NCBI GenBank assembly: GCA_963738545.1
Contig: CAVTXA010000008.1
Location: 682,001 to 746,000 of the forward strand
Source of the DNA: Bog-756 sp963738545
Lineage (GTDB): Bacteria > Actinomycetota > Acidimicrobiia > Acidimicrobiales > RAAP-2
Direction of reading: 5' to 3'
DNA length: 64,000 nt
The notes beneath the pieces were generated by a model that searched no databases, was not told where the DNA came from, and saw only the letters and a program-made list of their open reading frames with translations. Position numbers and translations under genes: made by a program. Every line of letters begins with the position of its first letter. The first letter of the stretch is position 1. Positions 42,303 through 51,451 of the stretch are shown here, one piece after another.

Positions 42303-43955
42303 ATGCCCCCCTTGCAGCCCTCCTTCGCCTCCCTCGGCGTACCCGTCGACATCGTCGCGGCCCTCGATCGCAAGTCGATCACCGAACCGTTCCCCATCCA
42401 GTCCATGACCATTCCCGACGCCCTCGCCGGCCGGGATGTCTGCGGCAAGGCGCCGACCGGCTCAGGCAAGACCCTGGCCTTCGGCATCGGCGCCGTGGCG
42501 CGCCTGTCCGGCCGTCCGGCCCGGCCCAAGCACCCGCGTGTCCTGGTGCTCACCCCCACCCGTGAACTGGCCGCCCAGGTGGCGGCCGAGCTCCAGGTCC
42601 TGGCCACGCCCCGGAACCTGCGGGTGGACTCGTTCTACGGCGGTGTGGGCTACGGCCCGCAGCTGAAGGCACTGTCCCGGGGCGTCGACGTGGCCGTGGC
42701 CTGTCCCGGTCGGCTCGGGGACCTGATCGAGCGCGGCAGCATCAAGCTGGACGCCGTGGAGATCGTGGTCATCGACGAGGCCGACCGCATGGCCGACATG
42801 GGCTTCCTGCCCGACGTCAAGCGCCTGCTCGACCTGACCCCCTCCGACCGGCAGACGCTGCTCTTCTCGGCCACCCTCGACGGCGACATCGACGTCCTGG
42901 TCCGCCGATATCAGCACGACCCCGCCCGTCACGAGCTCGAGGTCGACGAGGACGACATCAATGCCGCCGTCCACCTCTTTTGGAAGGTCGCCTCCGGCGA
43001 CCGGATCGACCGGACGGCCGATGTCATCGCCGCGGCCGGCCCGACCATCGTGTTCAGCCGCACCAAGCACGGCACCGACAGGATCGCCCGACAGCTGGAG
43101 CAGCGCGGTGTGCGCGCCGCGGCTATCCACGGTGACCGCAGCCAGAAGCAGCGGGAGAAGGCCCTCGACCTCTTCGTGCGGGGCTCCGTCGACACCCTGG
43201 TGGCCACCGACGTTGCCGCCCGCGGGATCCATGTGGACGGGGTCAACGCCGTGATCCACTTCGATCCGCCGGCGGACGCCAAGGACTACGTGCACCGTTC
43301 GGGCCGCACGGCGCGAGCGGGCGCCACCGGCGTGGTCGTGAGCTTCGTGACCCCGGACAAGGCGGCGGCCGTCAAGAGCCTGCAACGCCACCTGGACGTG
43401 CCCATGGGGACCACGGTGCCCGACATGGCCAGCATCAAAGCCGTCCTGGGCGATCCTCCCCCGCGCCGCCGTGCGCCGGACCACGGTCCGACCGCTGCCC
43501 CCACCACCGGCAGGGGTCCGACCCGCGGTGGGCGACCCGGTCAGGGCCGACGGCAGGGGAAGCCGTGGAAGCCCCGCCCGGAGGGGGCCCGTAACGGCCA
43601 GTCGCCCGCCGCCGGCAACGCCCGGAACGGATCAGCCGGCAGCAGCTCCCGCAACGGGTCGACCGCTGGCCCGACGCCTTCGTCGAACGGCTCGGCCAGC
43701 CGTGCCTCCGGAGGTGCCAGGCCTGTCCGGGCCGGTGCCGGTCCGTGGGAGCAGCGTGCCAAGCCGGGCAAGCCCGGGAAGCCAGGGAAGCGCAACCGAC
43801 ACGGTAAGCCGGGAGCCCCCGGCGCCGGCGCCTCGTCCTCGCGGCGGGGTCACTCCGGCTCGTCGGGCGGCAGTGGTCACGGCGGGGGCGATCAGAGGCG
43901 CGGTGGTCCGGTCGGGGCCAAGCGGGGCGCCGGAGGCGGTACGCGGGGGCGCTGA
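42303..43955 (+). CDS. DEAD-box RNA helicase with basic low-complexity tail
   Basis: A 550-aa protein. Q motif and FPIQSMTIPDALAGRD; Walker A APTGSGKT (about 50-57); PTRELAAQ; DEAD box VIDEADRMADMGF; SAT motif LFSATLDG; domain 2 with TIVFSRTKHGTDRIA, VATDVAARGIHVDG and HRSGRTARAG. From about residue 385 the protein is a Gly/Arg/Pro/Ser-rich tail, typical of RhlE/DeaD-like helicases that bind RNA through a disordered extension. It likely remodels structured RNA or ribosome intermediates. ATG 42303 fits the start of the conserved core; upstream frames overlap galE and were rejected. Confidence 0.92.
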   Translation: MPPLQPSFASLGVPVDIVAALDRKSITEPFPIQSMTIPDALAGRDVCGKAPTGSGKTLAFGIGAVARLSGRPARPKHPRVLVLTPTRELAAQVAAELQVLATPRNLRVDSFYGGVGYGPQLKALSRGVDVAVACPGRLGDLIERGSIKLDAVEIVVIDEADRMADMGFLPDVKRLLDLTPSDRQTLLFSATLDGDIDVLVRRYQHDPARHELEVDEDDINAAVHLFWKVASGDRIDRTADVIAAAGPTIVFSRTKHGTDRIARQLEQRGVRAAAIHGDRSQKQREKALDLFVRGSVDTLVATDVAARGIHVDGVNAVIHFDPPADAKDYVHRSGRTARAGATGVVVSFVTPDKAAAVKSLQRHLDVPMGTTVPDMASIKAVLGDPPPRRRAPDHGPTAAPTTGRGPTRGGRPGQGRRQGKPWKPRPEGARNGQSPAAGNARNGSAGSSSRNGSTAGPTPSSNGSASRASGGARPVRAGAGPWEQRAKPGKPGKPGKRNRHGKPGAPGAGASSSRRGHSGSSGGSGHGGGDQRRGGPVGAKRGAGGGTRGR

Positions 43956-44028
43956 GCCCGGAGCCGCCTCGGGAACGGGTAGCGCATCCGTAGCATCCCG
44001 GGGGATGCCGTGGTGGTGGGGCGTGCCC

Positions 44029-44034
44029 TAAGGT
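44029..44034 (+). promoter_or_regulatory. -10 box for leaderless FKBP mRNA
   Basis: TAAGGT ends 7 nt before ATG 44042, with no Shine-Dalgarno between. Confidence 0.6.
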
Positions 44035-44041
44035 CGTCGCC

Positions 44042-44419
44042 ATGGCAGCTGACACCAAACCCACAGTCACCATTCCCGACGGCCCTCCCCCCGGAGACCT
44101 CCTGATCGAGGACATCGAGATCGGGGAGGGGGCCGAGGCGGTGCCCGGTGTCCCGGTCAACGTCCACTATGTGGGGGTGTCCTGGTCGACGGGCAGCGAG
44201 TTCGACTCGTCGTGGAGTCGCAGTGAGCTCTTCTCGTTCCCGTTGGGTGCGGGCCACGTGATCTCGGGCTGGGACCAAGGGGTCGTCGGGATGAAGGTGG
44301 GCGGACGACGGCGGCTGACCATCCCGCCCCACCTCGGTTACGGGGCCCGGGGGGCCGGCGGCGTGATCGGCCCCAACGAGACCCTGGTCTTCGTGGTCGA
44401 CCTCCACGACGTGGGCTGA
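44042..44419 (+). CDS. FKBP-type peptidyl-prolyl cis-trans isomerase
   Basis: A 125-aa single-domain FKBP. VNVHYVGVSWSTGSEFDSSW, FPLGAGHVISGWDQGVVGMKVGGRRRLTIPP and HLGYGARGAGGVIGPNETLVFVVDL are the full set of family motifs. There is no signal peptide, so it is cytosolic. It should catalyse proline isomerisation during folding. It is convergent with the cofE-cofD pair. Confidence 0.94.
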   Translation: MAADTKPTVTIPDGPPPGDLLIEDIEIGEGAEAVPGVPVNVHYVGVSWSTGSEFDSSWSRSELFSFPLGAGHVISGWDQGVVGMKVGGRRRLTIPPHLGYGARGAGGVIGPNETLVFVVDLHDVG

Positions 44420-44457
44420 CTCCCGCCACACGACCCGTCTGGCGTCGGCCGACAGCC

Positions 44458-45249
44458 TCAGCGGAACAGGTCCTCGCTGGGTGGCCGGATGATCTCGTCG
44501 GCCACCGAGGAGGGTCGCAGCCACCGGGGGTCCACCCCCCGGATCACGGCGGCAGGGATGTTCCGGTCCTTGCCCATGACCAGTTCGGCGGCTCCGGCAA
44601 GTTCGTCGGCCACACAGACCTCGGTGGCCTCGAGCACGCGACCGGTGGCGTCCGCCGTACCCCGCAGGTCCACCACGCCGGCGACGCCGGCGATGCCGAT
44701 GGCGACATCGGTCACGCCCCGCCGCCAGGTCCGACCGAAGGTGTCCGAAATGATGACCCCGACGGTCACCCCGTGGCGGTGCTCGAGAGCCTCGCGAATG
44801 CGGCGGGCCGACAGGTCGGGGTCCACCGGGAGGAGCGCGGCGGTGCCGGCATCGACGTTGGACAGGTCCACCCCGGCGTTGGCGCAGATGAACCCGTGAC
44901 GGGTCTCGGTGATGAGGAGGTCGCCGCGGCGTCGCACGATGCGTACCGATTCCGCCTCGACCAGTGCCTCCTTGGCCGAGGCGTCGTCGGGGTCGATGGC
45001 CACGATCCTGCCCTCGGCCTTGGACACCACCTTCTGGGTGACGACGAGGACATCACCGTCCACGAGCCCGCCGGGGACAACGGGATCAGGACCGCCGGAG
45101 GACCCGAGCAGGCCGGCCAGCACCTCGGCCAGCTCGTCACCGGGCCGAATCTCGCCCATCCCGGTGACGGGAAGAACCACGAGTCCTCCGGTCCACAGGC
45201 CGGCGTCGGTTGCCCGCCCGTGGGAGGGCGGGGGGTCAACCGACGGCAT
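44458..45249 (-). CDS. cofE: coenzyme F420-0:L-glutamate ligase
   Basis: A 263-aa CofE-type ligase that adds the gamma-linked glutamates to F420-0 using GTP. Motifs: GEIRPGDELAEVL near the start, DGDVLVVTQKVVSKAEGR, TRHGFICANAGVDLSN and VGVIISDTFGRTWRRGVTDVAIG. It lacks the C-terminal FMN/nitroreductase domain of mycobacterial FbiB, so the dehydro-F420 reducing activity must be elsewhere. ATG 45249 overlaps the cofD stop by 14 bp; a longer frame to 45279 is possible. It is co-transcribed with cofD. Confidence 0.9.
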   Translation of the reverse strand: MPSVDPPPSHGRATDAGLWTGGLVVLPVTGMGEIRPGDELAEVLAGLLGSSGGPDPVVPGGLVDGDVLVVTQKVVSKAEGRIVAIDPDDASAKEALVEAESVRIVRRRGDLLITETRHGFICANAGVDLSNVDAGTAALLPVDPDLSARRIREALEHRHGVTVGVIISDTFGRTWRRGVTDVAIGIAGVAGVVDLRGTADATGRVLEATEVCVADELAGAAELVMGKDRNIPAAVIRGVDPRWLRPSSVADEIIRPPSEDLFR

Positions 45250-46162
45250 CGAGGACCGCCCGGGACAGGGCGGCCGCACGGGCCACGCTGGACATCACCG
45301 TCGGCGCCACCACGCAGCGGATCCCCTCGGCCTCGACGGCCGCCTTCAACGGGGCGTCCACCTCGTCGATGACCAGGGTGCCCATCCACGGGGCGTACCA
45401 CCGGGCCACCCCCACCACCGAGGACTCGAACCCCATCTCGCGGAGGAGGCGGTCCGCAGGTCCCTTGAGGGCGGCGCCGGCGATGATGGGGGAGACCCCG
45501 ACGATGCGGTCCCTCGACCCTTCGAGCTGTTGGCGCATCCCCGGGACGGCCAACAGGGGACCGATGGACACCACCGGATTCGAGGGACAGACCACGATGA
45601 CCTCGGCGGCTTCGAGGGCCTCGAGCACGCCGGGGCCCGGTCGGGTCTGCTCGGCTCCGGCGAACCTGACCCCCGACACCGCCACGTCGTGGCGGAGGTG
45701 GACGAAGTACTCCTGGAACCCGACCTCAGGACCGTCGATCAGCTGCAGCCGGGTACGCAGCGGCTCATCGGTCACCGGCACCAGGTGGACGCCCACCCCC
45801 CAGGACCGGGCCAGTTCCGCCGTGACCTGGCCGAGGCCGGCGCCCTCGCTCAGGCGCTGGGTGCGGTAGCAGTGGGTGGCCAGGTCCTGGTCGCCGAGGT
45901 TGAACCAGGTAATCCCACCCAGCCGGGCCAACGACTCCATCACCTTCCATGTCTCACCGGCCAGCCCCCAGCCCGTCTCGGGATTGATGGCGTCGGCCAG
46001 GGTGTACATCACGGTGTCCAGGTCCGGCGAGATGTGGAGACCGTGCAGGACGGTGTCGTCGCCGGTGTTGACGATGGCTGTGATCTCCGAAGGGGGGACG
46101 ACCTCAACCATGCCCCGGAGCAGCCGGGCGGCGCCCACGCCGCCGGCCAGGGCGGTGATCAC
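45236..46162 (-). CDS. cofD: 2-phospho-L-lactate/PEP transferase of F420 synthesis
   Basis: A 308-aa CofD/FbiA protein, which joins the FO chromophore to the activated phospholactate or phosphoenolpyruvate moiety. TALAGGVGAARLLRGM is the start motif, VNTGDDTVLHGLHISPDLDTVMYTLA the family signature, and FNLGDQDLATHCYRTQRL, CPSNPVVSIGPLLAVPGM and SPIIAGAALKGPADRL complete the pattern. GTG 46162 is chosen because homologues begin at this ITALAGG strand and it has GGGA upstream; the frame extends unconserved to 46774. With cofE it shows that the organism makes F420. Confidence 0.92.
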   Translation of the reverse strand: MITALAGGVGAARLLRGMVEVVPPSEITAIVNTGDDTVLHGLHISPDLDTVMYTLADAINPETGWGLAGETWKVMESLARLGGITWFNLGDQDLATHCYRTQRLSEGAGLGQVTAELARSWGVGVHLVPVTDEPLRTRLQLIDGPEVGFQEYFVHLRHDVAVSGVRFAGAEQTRPGPGVLEALEAAEVIVVCPSNPVVSIGPLLAVPGMRQQLEGSRDRIVGVSPIIAGAALKGPADRLLREMGFESSVVGVARWYAPWMGTLVIDEVDAPLKAAVEAEGIRCVVAPTVMSSVARAAALSRAVLDAVG

Positions 46163-46433
46163 TCCCGGCCCCGTCCTCGGTCGCCGGTCAGGAGGCCACC
46201 GGGGTCGATGACCGGTGCCGTGACCGTGGCGGCCGGTTGCGGGTTGACCATCGGGGCAGGCTACCCGGCGGCCATGTCGCCGCCGACGCCGACGGCCACA
46301 CCCCTCCCGATGTCGCGACCCGACCCTTGCGTCGTCGGGCCGGGGCCGGACCCCAGGGGCGGTCGATGGCCCCCGGTGGCCATCGGGTCCGCCAGTCCTG
46401 ATCCCGCTCCGATGGCCCGGCCAGCGGGGCCCC

Positions 46434-47627
46434 GTGTGCAAGGCTCCGGTGGTGACGCCGGAGCGATCTGCTAGCTCGGAGCGGGCCCGGCTGTCCGTGG
46501 GATTCGAGGCCACCCCGCTCCTGGGTCGACCCACCGGGGTGGGTGCCTTCTGCGCCGGGGCGCTGGGCGGGTTGGCGGCCACCCCCTTGGTCGACGTGTC
46601 GGCCTTCGCCGTCAGTTGGCGCCGCCGCCACCAGCTGACGGCGCTGGTCCCGGCGGGGGTCTCGTCCCGACAGCGGGCCATGCCGGCCCGACCCCTGCAC
46701 GCGGCGTGGTCACGGACCTCACTGCCGCCCGTGGAGTGGTTTATCGGCCCGAAGGACGTGGTGCACGGGACCAACTTCGTGGTCCCGCCGACCCGGGCCG
46801 CCGCACGGGTGGTGACGGTGCACGACCTGACCGTCTTGCTCTACCCGGAGCTGTGCGAACCTCCCACGCTGCTGTTCCCCGACCTGATCGCCCGGGCGGT
46901 GGCCGAGGGGGCATGGGTGCACACGCCGTCCAGGTTCGTGGCCGACCAGGTGGTGGAGGCCTTCGCCATCCCGCCCGAGCGGGTCCGTGCCGTGCACCAC
47001 GGCATCCCCCCCTCCCCGGGCGACGGCCGCCTGGCGGACCGTCCGCCCATCGGGTTGCCCCCGGGCTGTCGACGCTACGTCCTGGCCGTCGGGACCGTCG
47101 AGCCGCGCAAGGACTACCCCCTGCTGGTGCGGGCCTTCGACGAGATCGCCGAGGCTTATCCCGATGTGGCGCTGGTGGTGGTGGGCCAGGACGGATGGGG
47201 GGCCGAGCGCTTCAGCGCCGCCGTGGCCTCGTCTCCCTGGCGGGCGAGGATCGTGCGGGCCGGCTATCTCGATGACCGGGGGCTCGATGCCGTGCTCCGG
47301 CGTGCGACGGTGCTGGCCTACCCCTCCCGCTACGAGGGGTTCGGGTTTCCGCCGCTTCAGGCCATGGCGGCCGGTGTGCCGGTCGTCACCACTACGGCCG
47401 GGGCCCTGCCCGAGGTGGTGGGCGACGGGGCGCTCCTGGTCGACCCCGGCGACCTCGACGGCCTGGCCGGCTCCCTCGACCGTGTGCTCCGAGGCGGGGC
47501 CGATGTCGATGCTCTCGTGGGGAGGGGCCTCGAGCGCAGCGGGATGTTCACCTGGGAGGGCTGTGCCGACGGCCTGGTCGGTCTGTACCGGGACGCCCGT
47601 GACGACCGGGGCCGGGGGGGCCGGTGA
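46434..47627 (+). CDS. GT4 glycosyltransferase, first of three
   Basis: A 397-aa GT-B retaining glycosyltransferase. FEATPLLGRPTGVGAF starts the fold, VVTVHDLTVLLYPE is a common N-domain strand, YVLAVGTVEPRKDYPLLVRAFDEI and YPSRYEGFGFPPLQAMAAGVPVV are the donor-domain motifs (E-x7-E within the second). GTG 46434 is the listed start; GTG 46452 with AAGG upstream may be the real one. It overlaps the next gene by 4 bp. The GT(V/L)EPRK subtype is common among mannosyl- and rhamnosyltransferases. Confidence 0.86.
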   Translation: MCKAPVVTPERSASSERARLSVGFEATPLLGRPTGVGAFCAGALGGLAATPLVDVSAFAVSWRRRHQLTALVPAGVSSRQRAMPARPLHAAWSRTSLPPVEWFIGPKDVVHGTNFVVPPTRAAARVVTVHDLTVLLYPELCEPPTLLFPDLIARAVAEGAWVHTPSRFVADQVVEAFAIPPERVRAVHHGIPPSPGDGRLADRPPIGLPPGCRRYVLAVGTVEPRKDYPLLVRAFDEIAEAYPDVALVVVGQDGWGAERFSAAVASSPWRARIVRAGYLDDRGLDAVLRRATVLAYPSRYEGFGFPPLQAMAAGVPVVTTTAGALPEVVGDGALLVDPGDLDGLAGSLDRVLRGGADVDALVGRGLERSGMFTWEGCADGLVGLYRDARDDRGRGGR

Positions 47628-48736
47628 GCCGCACGCGCGTCCTGATGATGGTGGAGCAGCTGCGACGGCCGGCCTCGGGGGGGATCGGCACGTACATCAA
47701 GGGACTCCTCCAGGGTCTCGACGACCTGCCCCCGACGGAACGGCCCGATCTGACCCTGGTGGCCAGCCGGTCAACCTCGGGTGGCCCTGACCCGCTGGGG
47801 GAGCTGGGCCACACCGTCCGCTCCTACCCGGTGCCCGGGCCTGTCCTCACCCGGGCCTGGGACCGCGGTGTGCTGCGGGGCGCCCGGGGATTCGACGTGG
47901 TCCAAGCCACGTCCCTGTCCACCCTGGAGCCCGGAAGGGCGGCCCTGGTGACAACGGTGCACGATCTGCTGTGGCGACGGGTGCCCGAGGCCTACCCGGC
48001 CCGGGGCCGGACGTGGCATGAGGCGGCCCTGCGCCGTGCCCTGCAGCGGTCCGACCGGTTCATCGTGCCCGCCGAGGTCGTAGCGTCCGACCTGGTGGAG
48101 GCCGGTGCCCCCGAAGCGTCGGTCCACGTCATTCCCATGGGCTCCGACCACCTGCCGCCGCCCGATGTGACGTCGGCCACCCGACTGCTCTCGACCATGG
48201 GCGTCGACGGTCCCTTCATCCTGAGCGTGGGGACGTTGGAGCCGCGCAAGAACCTGGTCCGCCTCGTCGACGCCTACGAGCAGGTGCGAACGTCGCTCCC
48301 CGAACCATGGCCGCTGGTGCTGGTGGGACCGAGCGGTTGGGGCGCCCGGGTCAAACCGGCCACCGGGGTGGTCCTTACCGGCATGGTCACCCCCTCGGAG
48401 CTCTCCGCCCTCTACGCCATGGCCCGGCTGCTGGCCTACGTACCCCTCGAGGAGGGGTTCGGGCTGCCCCCGGTGGAGGCGATGGCCCTGGGTACCCCGG
48501 TGGTGGCCAGCCCCCTCCCGAGCACGGCAGGAGCGGCGTTCGAGGTCGACCCGCTGGATACCGACGCCATCGCCGACGGTCTCCTGACCGTGGCCACCGA
48601 TGAGGGCGGCCGGGAGCGACTGCGGCGCCTCGGTCGGGCTCGCTCCGACGAGTTGCGCTGGTCGGGAATCGCCCGGCAGCACCTGGCCGTCTGGGAGGAG
48701 GCTCGAGGACCGGGTCGGGTGAGACCCCGTGGCTGA
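47624..48736 (+). CDS. GT4 glycosyltransferase, second of three
   Basis: A 370-aa GT-B enzyme. PASGGIGTYIKGLLQGL (acceptor-side loop), VTTVHDLLWRRVPEAYP, FILSVGTLEPRKNLVRLVDAYEQV and VPLEEGFGLPPVEAMALGTPVV are the key motifs. GTG 47624 overlaps the previous stop (GTGA) and its end overlaps the next gene by 8 bp. It shares its donor domain layout with both neighbours, suggesting tandem duplication followed by divergence of acceptor domains. Sugar unknown. Confidence 0.87.
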   Translation: MSRTRVLMMVEQLRRPASGGIGTYIKGLLQGLDDLPPTERPDLTLVASRSTSGGPDPLGELGHTVRSYPVPGPVLTRAWDRGVLRGARGFDVVQATSLSTLEPGRAALVTTVHDLLWRRVPEAYPARGRTWHEAALRRALQRSDRFIVPAEVVASDLVEAGAPEASVHVIPMGSDHLPPPDVTSATRLLSTMGVDGPFILSVGTLEPRKNLVRLVDAYEQVRTSLPEPWPLVLVGPSGWGARVKPATGVVLTGMVTPSELSALYAMARLLAYVPLEEGFGLPPVEAMALGTPVVASPLPSTAGAAFEVDPLDTDAIADGLLTVATDEGGRERLRRLGRARSDELRWSGIARQHLAVWEEARGPGRVRPRG

Positions 48737-49955
48737 TCCCCCGCTCCGGGTCTCCCTCGACGTCTCGGCCGTGCCGGCGCGCGCCGTGGGTGCCGGCCAC
48801 TACACCCTCGAGCTGGCCCGTGCCCTGGCCGCCCGGACCGACGTGGACCTGACCCTGTTCGGCCGCCGCGACGACGCCCGTCGTTGGCCGGACGTCGCCC
48901 GGAAGGCGGCCCTGGTCAGTGCGGCCCCGACGTCGCGCCCCCTGCGCCTGGCGTGGGAGCAGGTCCGGCTGCCCGGACTGCTGAGCCGATCCGGGGTGTC
49001 CGTGCACCACGGGCCCCACTACACGATGCCGGTGCGCTCGTCGGTGCCGACGGTGGTGACCGTCCACGATCTGAGCTTCTTCGAGGCCCCCCAGTGGCAT
49101 GAGCGGTCCAAGGTCGTGGTGTTCAAGCAGGCCATCGTGCGGGCCGCCCGGTCGGCGGCGGCCGTGGTCTGTCCGAGCCAGATCACGGCGGACGAGCTGG
49201 CCCGGTGGTGCCGGGTCGACGCCCAGGTCTTCGTGGCCCCCCACGGCGTGGACACCGGTCAGTTCCGTCCCGAGGAGGCCGTTCCCGGGGCCGATCGTGC
49301 CGCCCTGACCACGGTGGACCGACGTCTGGCCGAGGGGCAGCCCTTCCTCCTGTTCGTGGGCACACTCGAGCCTCGCAAGGACGTCCCGACCCTGGTGGGG
49401 GCCTTCGCCCGGGTGGCGTCCCGGCATCCCGACGCCCTGCTCGTCCTGGCCGGGGGGGAGGGCTGGGGCGTCGACGCCGTGGACGAGGCCATCGCCGCGT
49501 CCGGGCGGGGCCCGCGCATCCTGCGCACCGGCTATGTCCCCGACGACGTGATCCCGGCCCTACTCCGTGCGGCCACGGCGGCGGTCTACCCGTCCCTGTA
49601 TGAGGGGTTCGGGCTGCCTGCCCTCGAGGCACTGGCCTGCGGTGTGCCGCTGATCACCACGTCGGGGACCGCGATGGAGGAGGTGGCCGGCGACGCCGCC
49701 GTTCTCGTCCACGCGGGTGATCCGGCGGCGTTGGCCGAGGCTCTGGACGCCGAGCTGGCCGGCGGACCCGGAGAGCCGATGGCCGCGGCCAGAGCCAGGC
49801 GCGGGTTCGAGATCGCCTCCCGGCACACCTGGGAGCGCTCCGCCGAACGCCACCTCGTGGCCTACCACCACGCCGACCGGTCCAGCGCCGTTCCCAGGCG
49901 GCCGGGAACGAATCCGTCCGACGGCGTTGGCCCCGGCGGGAAGACGGTAGGGTGA
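48729..49955 (+). CDS. GT4 glycosyltransferase, third of three
   Basis: A 408-aa GT-B enzyme with GAGHYTLELARALAARTD, VVTVHDLSFFEAPQWHE, FLLFVGTLEPRKDVPTLVGAF and YPSLYEGFGLPALEALACGVPL. It starts within the last codons of the preceding gene (8-bp overlap), a sign of tight coupling. The last ~30 residues are polar and unconserved. Together the three genes could add three consecutive sugars to one oligosaccharide (inference). Confidence 0.87.
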   Translation: MADPPLRVSLDVSAVPARAVGAGHYTLELARALAARTDVDLTLFGRRDDARRWPDVARKAALVSAAPTSRPLRLAWEQVRLPGLLSRSGVSVHHGPHYTMPVRSSVPTVVTVHDLSFFEAPQWHERSKVVVFKQAIVRAARSAAAVVCPSQITADELARWCRVDAQVFVAPHGVDTGQFRPEEAVPGADRAALTTVDRRLAEGQPFLLFVGTLEPRKDVPTLVGAFARVASRHPDALLVLAGGEGWGVDAVDEAIAASGRGPRILRTGYVPDDVIPALLRAATAAVYPSLYEGFGLPALEALACGVPLITTSGTAMEEVAGDAAVLVHAGDPAALAEALDAELAGGPGEPMAAARARRGFEIASRHTWERSAERHLVAYHHADRSSAVPRRPGTNPSDGVGPGGKTVG

Positions 49956-49961
49956 CCCGTC

Positions 49962-50861
49962 GTGCGCTCCCTCATCACCGGTGGTCGTGGCTTCGTCGGC
50001 ACCTGGCTCGCCGACCATCTCCGCGAACTCGGCGATGAGGTCGTCGCCATCGACCGTGAGGTGGAGATCACCGATCCGGCTGCCCTCCTCGCCGCCATGT
50101 CGGCGGCGGCACCCGACGCCGTCTACCACCTGGCCGCGCTGACCCATGTCGGCCAGTCCTGGGAGGAGCCCCTCCAGGTCCTCGAGGTCAACATCATCGG
50201 CACGGCGGCCGTCCTGGCCGCGGCGCGACAGTGCGGTACCGATCCCCGGGTCCTCGTGACCAGCTCGGCGGAGGTCTACGGCGCCGTGACCGACCCGGAG
50301 CTCCTCCCGCTGAGTGAGCACTCGCCCACCGCCCCGCTGACTCCCTACGCCGCCAGCAAGCTGGCGGCCGAGGCGGTCGTGGCCCAGGCCCACCTGGGCC
50401 ACGGGCAGCACGTGGTCACCGTGCGCCCGTTCAACCACATCGGACCCGGGCAGACACCCAACTTCGCGGTGCCGGCCCTGGCCAAGCGGATCGTGGAGGC
50501 CGACCGGCTCGGCAGCCCGACCATCCCCGTCGGCAACCTGTCGGCCCGGCGGGACTTCACCGACGTCCGCGATGTGGTCCGGGCCTACCGGCTCCTCGTC
50601 GAGACCGGTCGCCCCGGCGAGGTCTACAACGTCTGCTCCGGTCGTGACGTCTCGATCCGCGAGATCGCCGATGGCCTCCTCAACCTGGCCGGGACGACGC
50701 TCGAATTCGAGATCGATCCGTCCCTGGTGCGTCCCGTCGAGGTGCCCGTGCTCCGGGGCGACCCGAGCCGCCTGGTGGACGCCACCGGGTGGAAGCCCGA
50801 GGTCCCGCTGGACCAGACGCTCGCCGACGTCCTCGACTTCTGGCGGCGCCAGGCCGAGTGA
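49962..50861 (+). CDS. rmd: GDP-4-dehydro-6-deoxy-D-mannose reductase-like SDR
   Basis: A 299-aa SDR. LITGGRGFVGTWLADHL binds NAD(P)H; YHLAALTHVGQSWEEP, VTSSAEVYGAV, TPYAASKLAAEAV (YxxxK), RPFNHIGPGQTPNFAVPALA and VGNLSARRDFTDVRDVVRAY are characteristic of RMD/RfbD-type enzymes that make GDP-D-rhamnose. The partner GDP-mannose 4,6-dehydratase is not in the window, so an alternative nucleotide sugar is possible. A TAGGGT at 49948-49953 lies 8 nt before GTG 49962 and overlaps the preceding stop; it could be an internal promoter. The gene is closed by a strong hairpin. Confidence 0.83.
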   Translation: MRSLITGGRGFVGTWLADHLRELGDEVVAIDREVEITDPAALLAAMSAAAPDAVYHLAALTHVGQSWEEPLQVLEVNIIGTAAVLAAARQCGTDPRVLVTSSAEVYGAVTDPELLPLSEHSPTAPLTPYAASKLAAEAVVAQAHLGHGQHVVTVRPFNHIGPGQTPNFAVPALAKRIVEADRLGSPTIPVGNLSARRDFTDVRDVVRAYRLLVETGRPGEVYNVCSGRDVSIREIADGLLNLAGTTLEFEIDPSLVRPVEVPVLRGDPSRLVDATGWKPEVPLDQTLADVLDFWRRQAE

Positions 50862-50869
50862 CGGCGCGA

Positions 50870-50898
50870 AAAACGGCCCGCGGTAGGCGGGCCGTTTT
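50870..50898. terminator. bidirectional intrinsic terminator
   Basis: A perfect 12-bp inverted repeat, AAAACGGCCCGC / GCGGGCCGTTTT, with a 5-nt loop. It gives a GC-rich stem with A/T ends usable from both strands between convergent genes ending at 50861 (+) and 50934 (-). Confidence 0.85.
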
Positions 50899-50933
50899 CG
50901 GTGATCGGGCGCATCCGGCCCGGTCGGGGGTTC

Positions 50934-51365
50934 TCAGGCGGCGGTGGTCGGGATCCGCGAGCGGATCTGGCTCCGGGCCTCCTTGGCCTGGACGTGGGCC
51001 TGCTTGGCCAGGTCGCGTGCCTGGGTGGGCAGACGATCCTCCAGGGGGGCGACGGCAGCCTCGAGGCGCTCGATGATCTCCTCGAAGCGCTCCATGAGCC
51101 CCTCGACGGTGACCTCGACCGAGTGGAGGGCCCCGCTCAGGTCGGTCCGGGCCGCGGTGACCCGGTCCTCGAAACCGGCCTTCGGCTCGGCCAGACGCTT
51201 CATCAGCTCTTGCCGCTGGACCTGAGCCTGCTGGAATCCCAGGACCCCTGCGCCGATGACGACGTACGTCGCGTCCTTGGCCACGGCGGCGATGTCCTTG
51301 GCCGCCTTGGTGACGTCGGTGTTGATCTCCGGCATCTTGATCTCTGGCTTCTTGATGGTGGGCAT
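50934..51365 (-). CDS. amphipathic alpha-helical protein, phasin/apolipoprotein-like
   Basis: A 143-aa protein. The N terminus MPTIKKPEIKMPEI is a KPEIKMPEI-type Pro/Lys motif, followed by KAAKDIAAVAKDATYVVIGAGVLGFQQAQVQRQEL, a helix with a short hydrophobic patch. The rest (about 65-135) is one long charged amphipathic helix (RLEAAVAPLEDRLPTQARDLAKQAHVQAKEAR). No enzyme motif is present. Such proteins coat lipid or polyester surfaces or membranes; mycobacterial HbhA-like adhesins are another possibility. ATG 51365 has AAAGGAG 7 nt upstream. It is monocistronic, with its own promoter and terminator. Confidence 0.7.
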   Translation of the reverse strand: MPTIKKPEIKMPEINTDVTKAAKDIAAVAKDATYVVIGAGVLGFQQAQVQRQELMKRLAEPKAGFEDRVTAARTDLSGALHSVEVTVEGLMERFEEIIERLEAAVAPLEDRLPTQARDLAKQAHVQAKEARSQIRSRIPTTAA

Positions 51366-51451
51366 GGTTTGCTCCTTTGTCTCGGTGCGACTGCTGAACT
51401 GTTTCGGGACGCTGCCGGGGGTAATCTCCGGGACCGTCCCTCGTAGATACA

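Noticed and set aside
45250..46774. 512-aa version of CofD
   Set aside because: The first ~200 residues are unconserved, overlap the divergent glycosyltransferase start and precede the normal CofD N terminus at GTG 46162.
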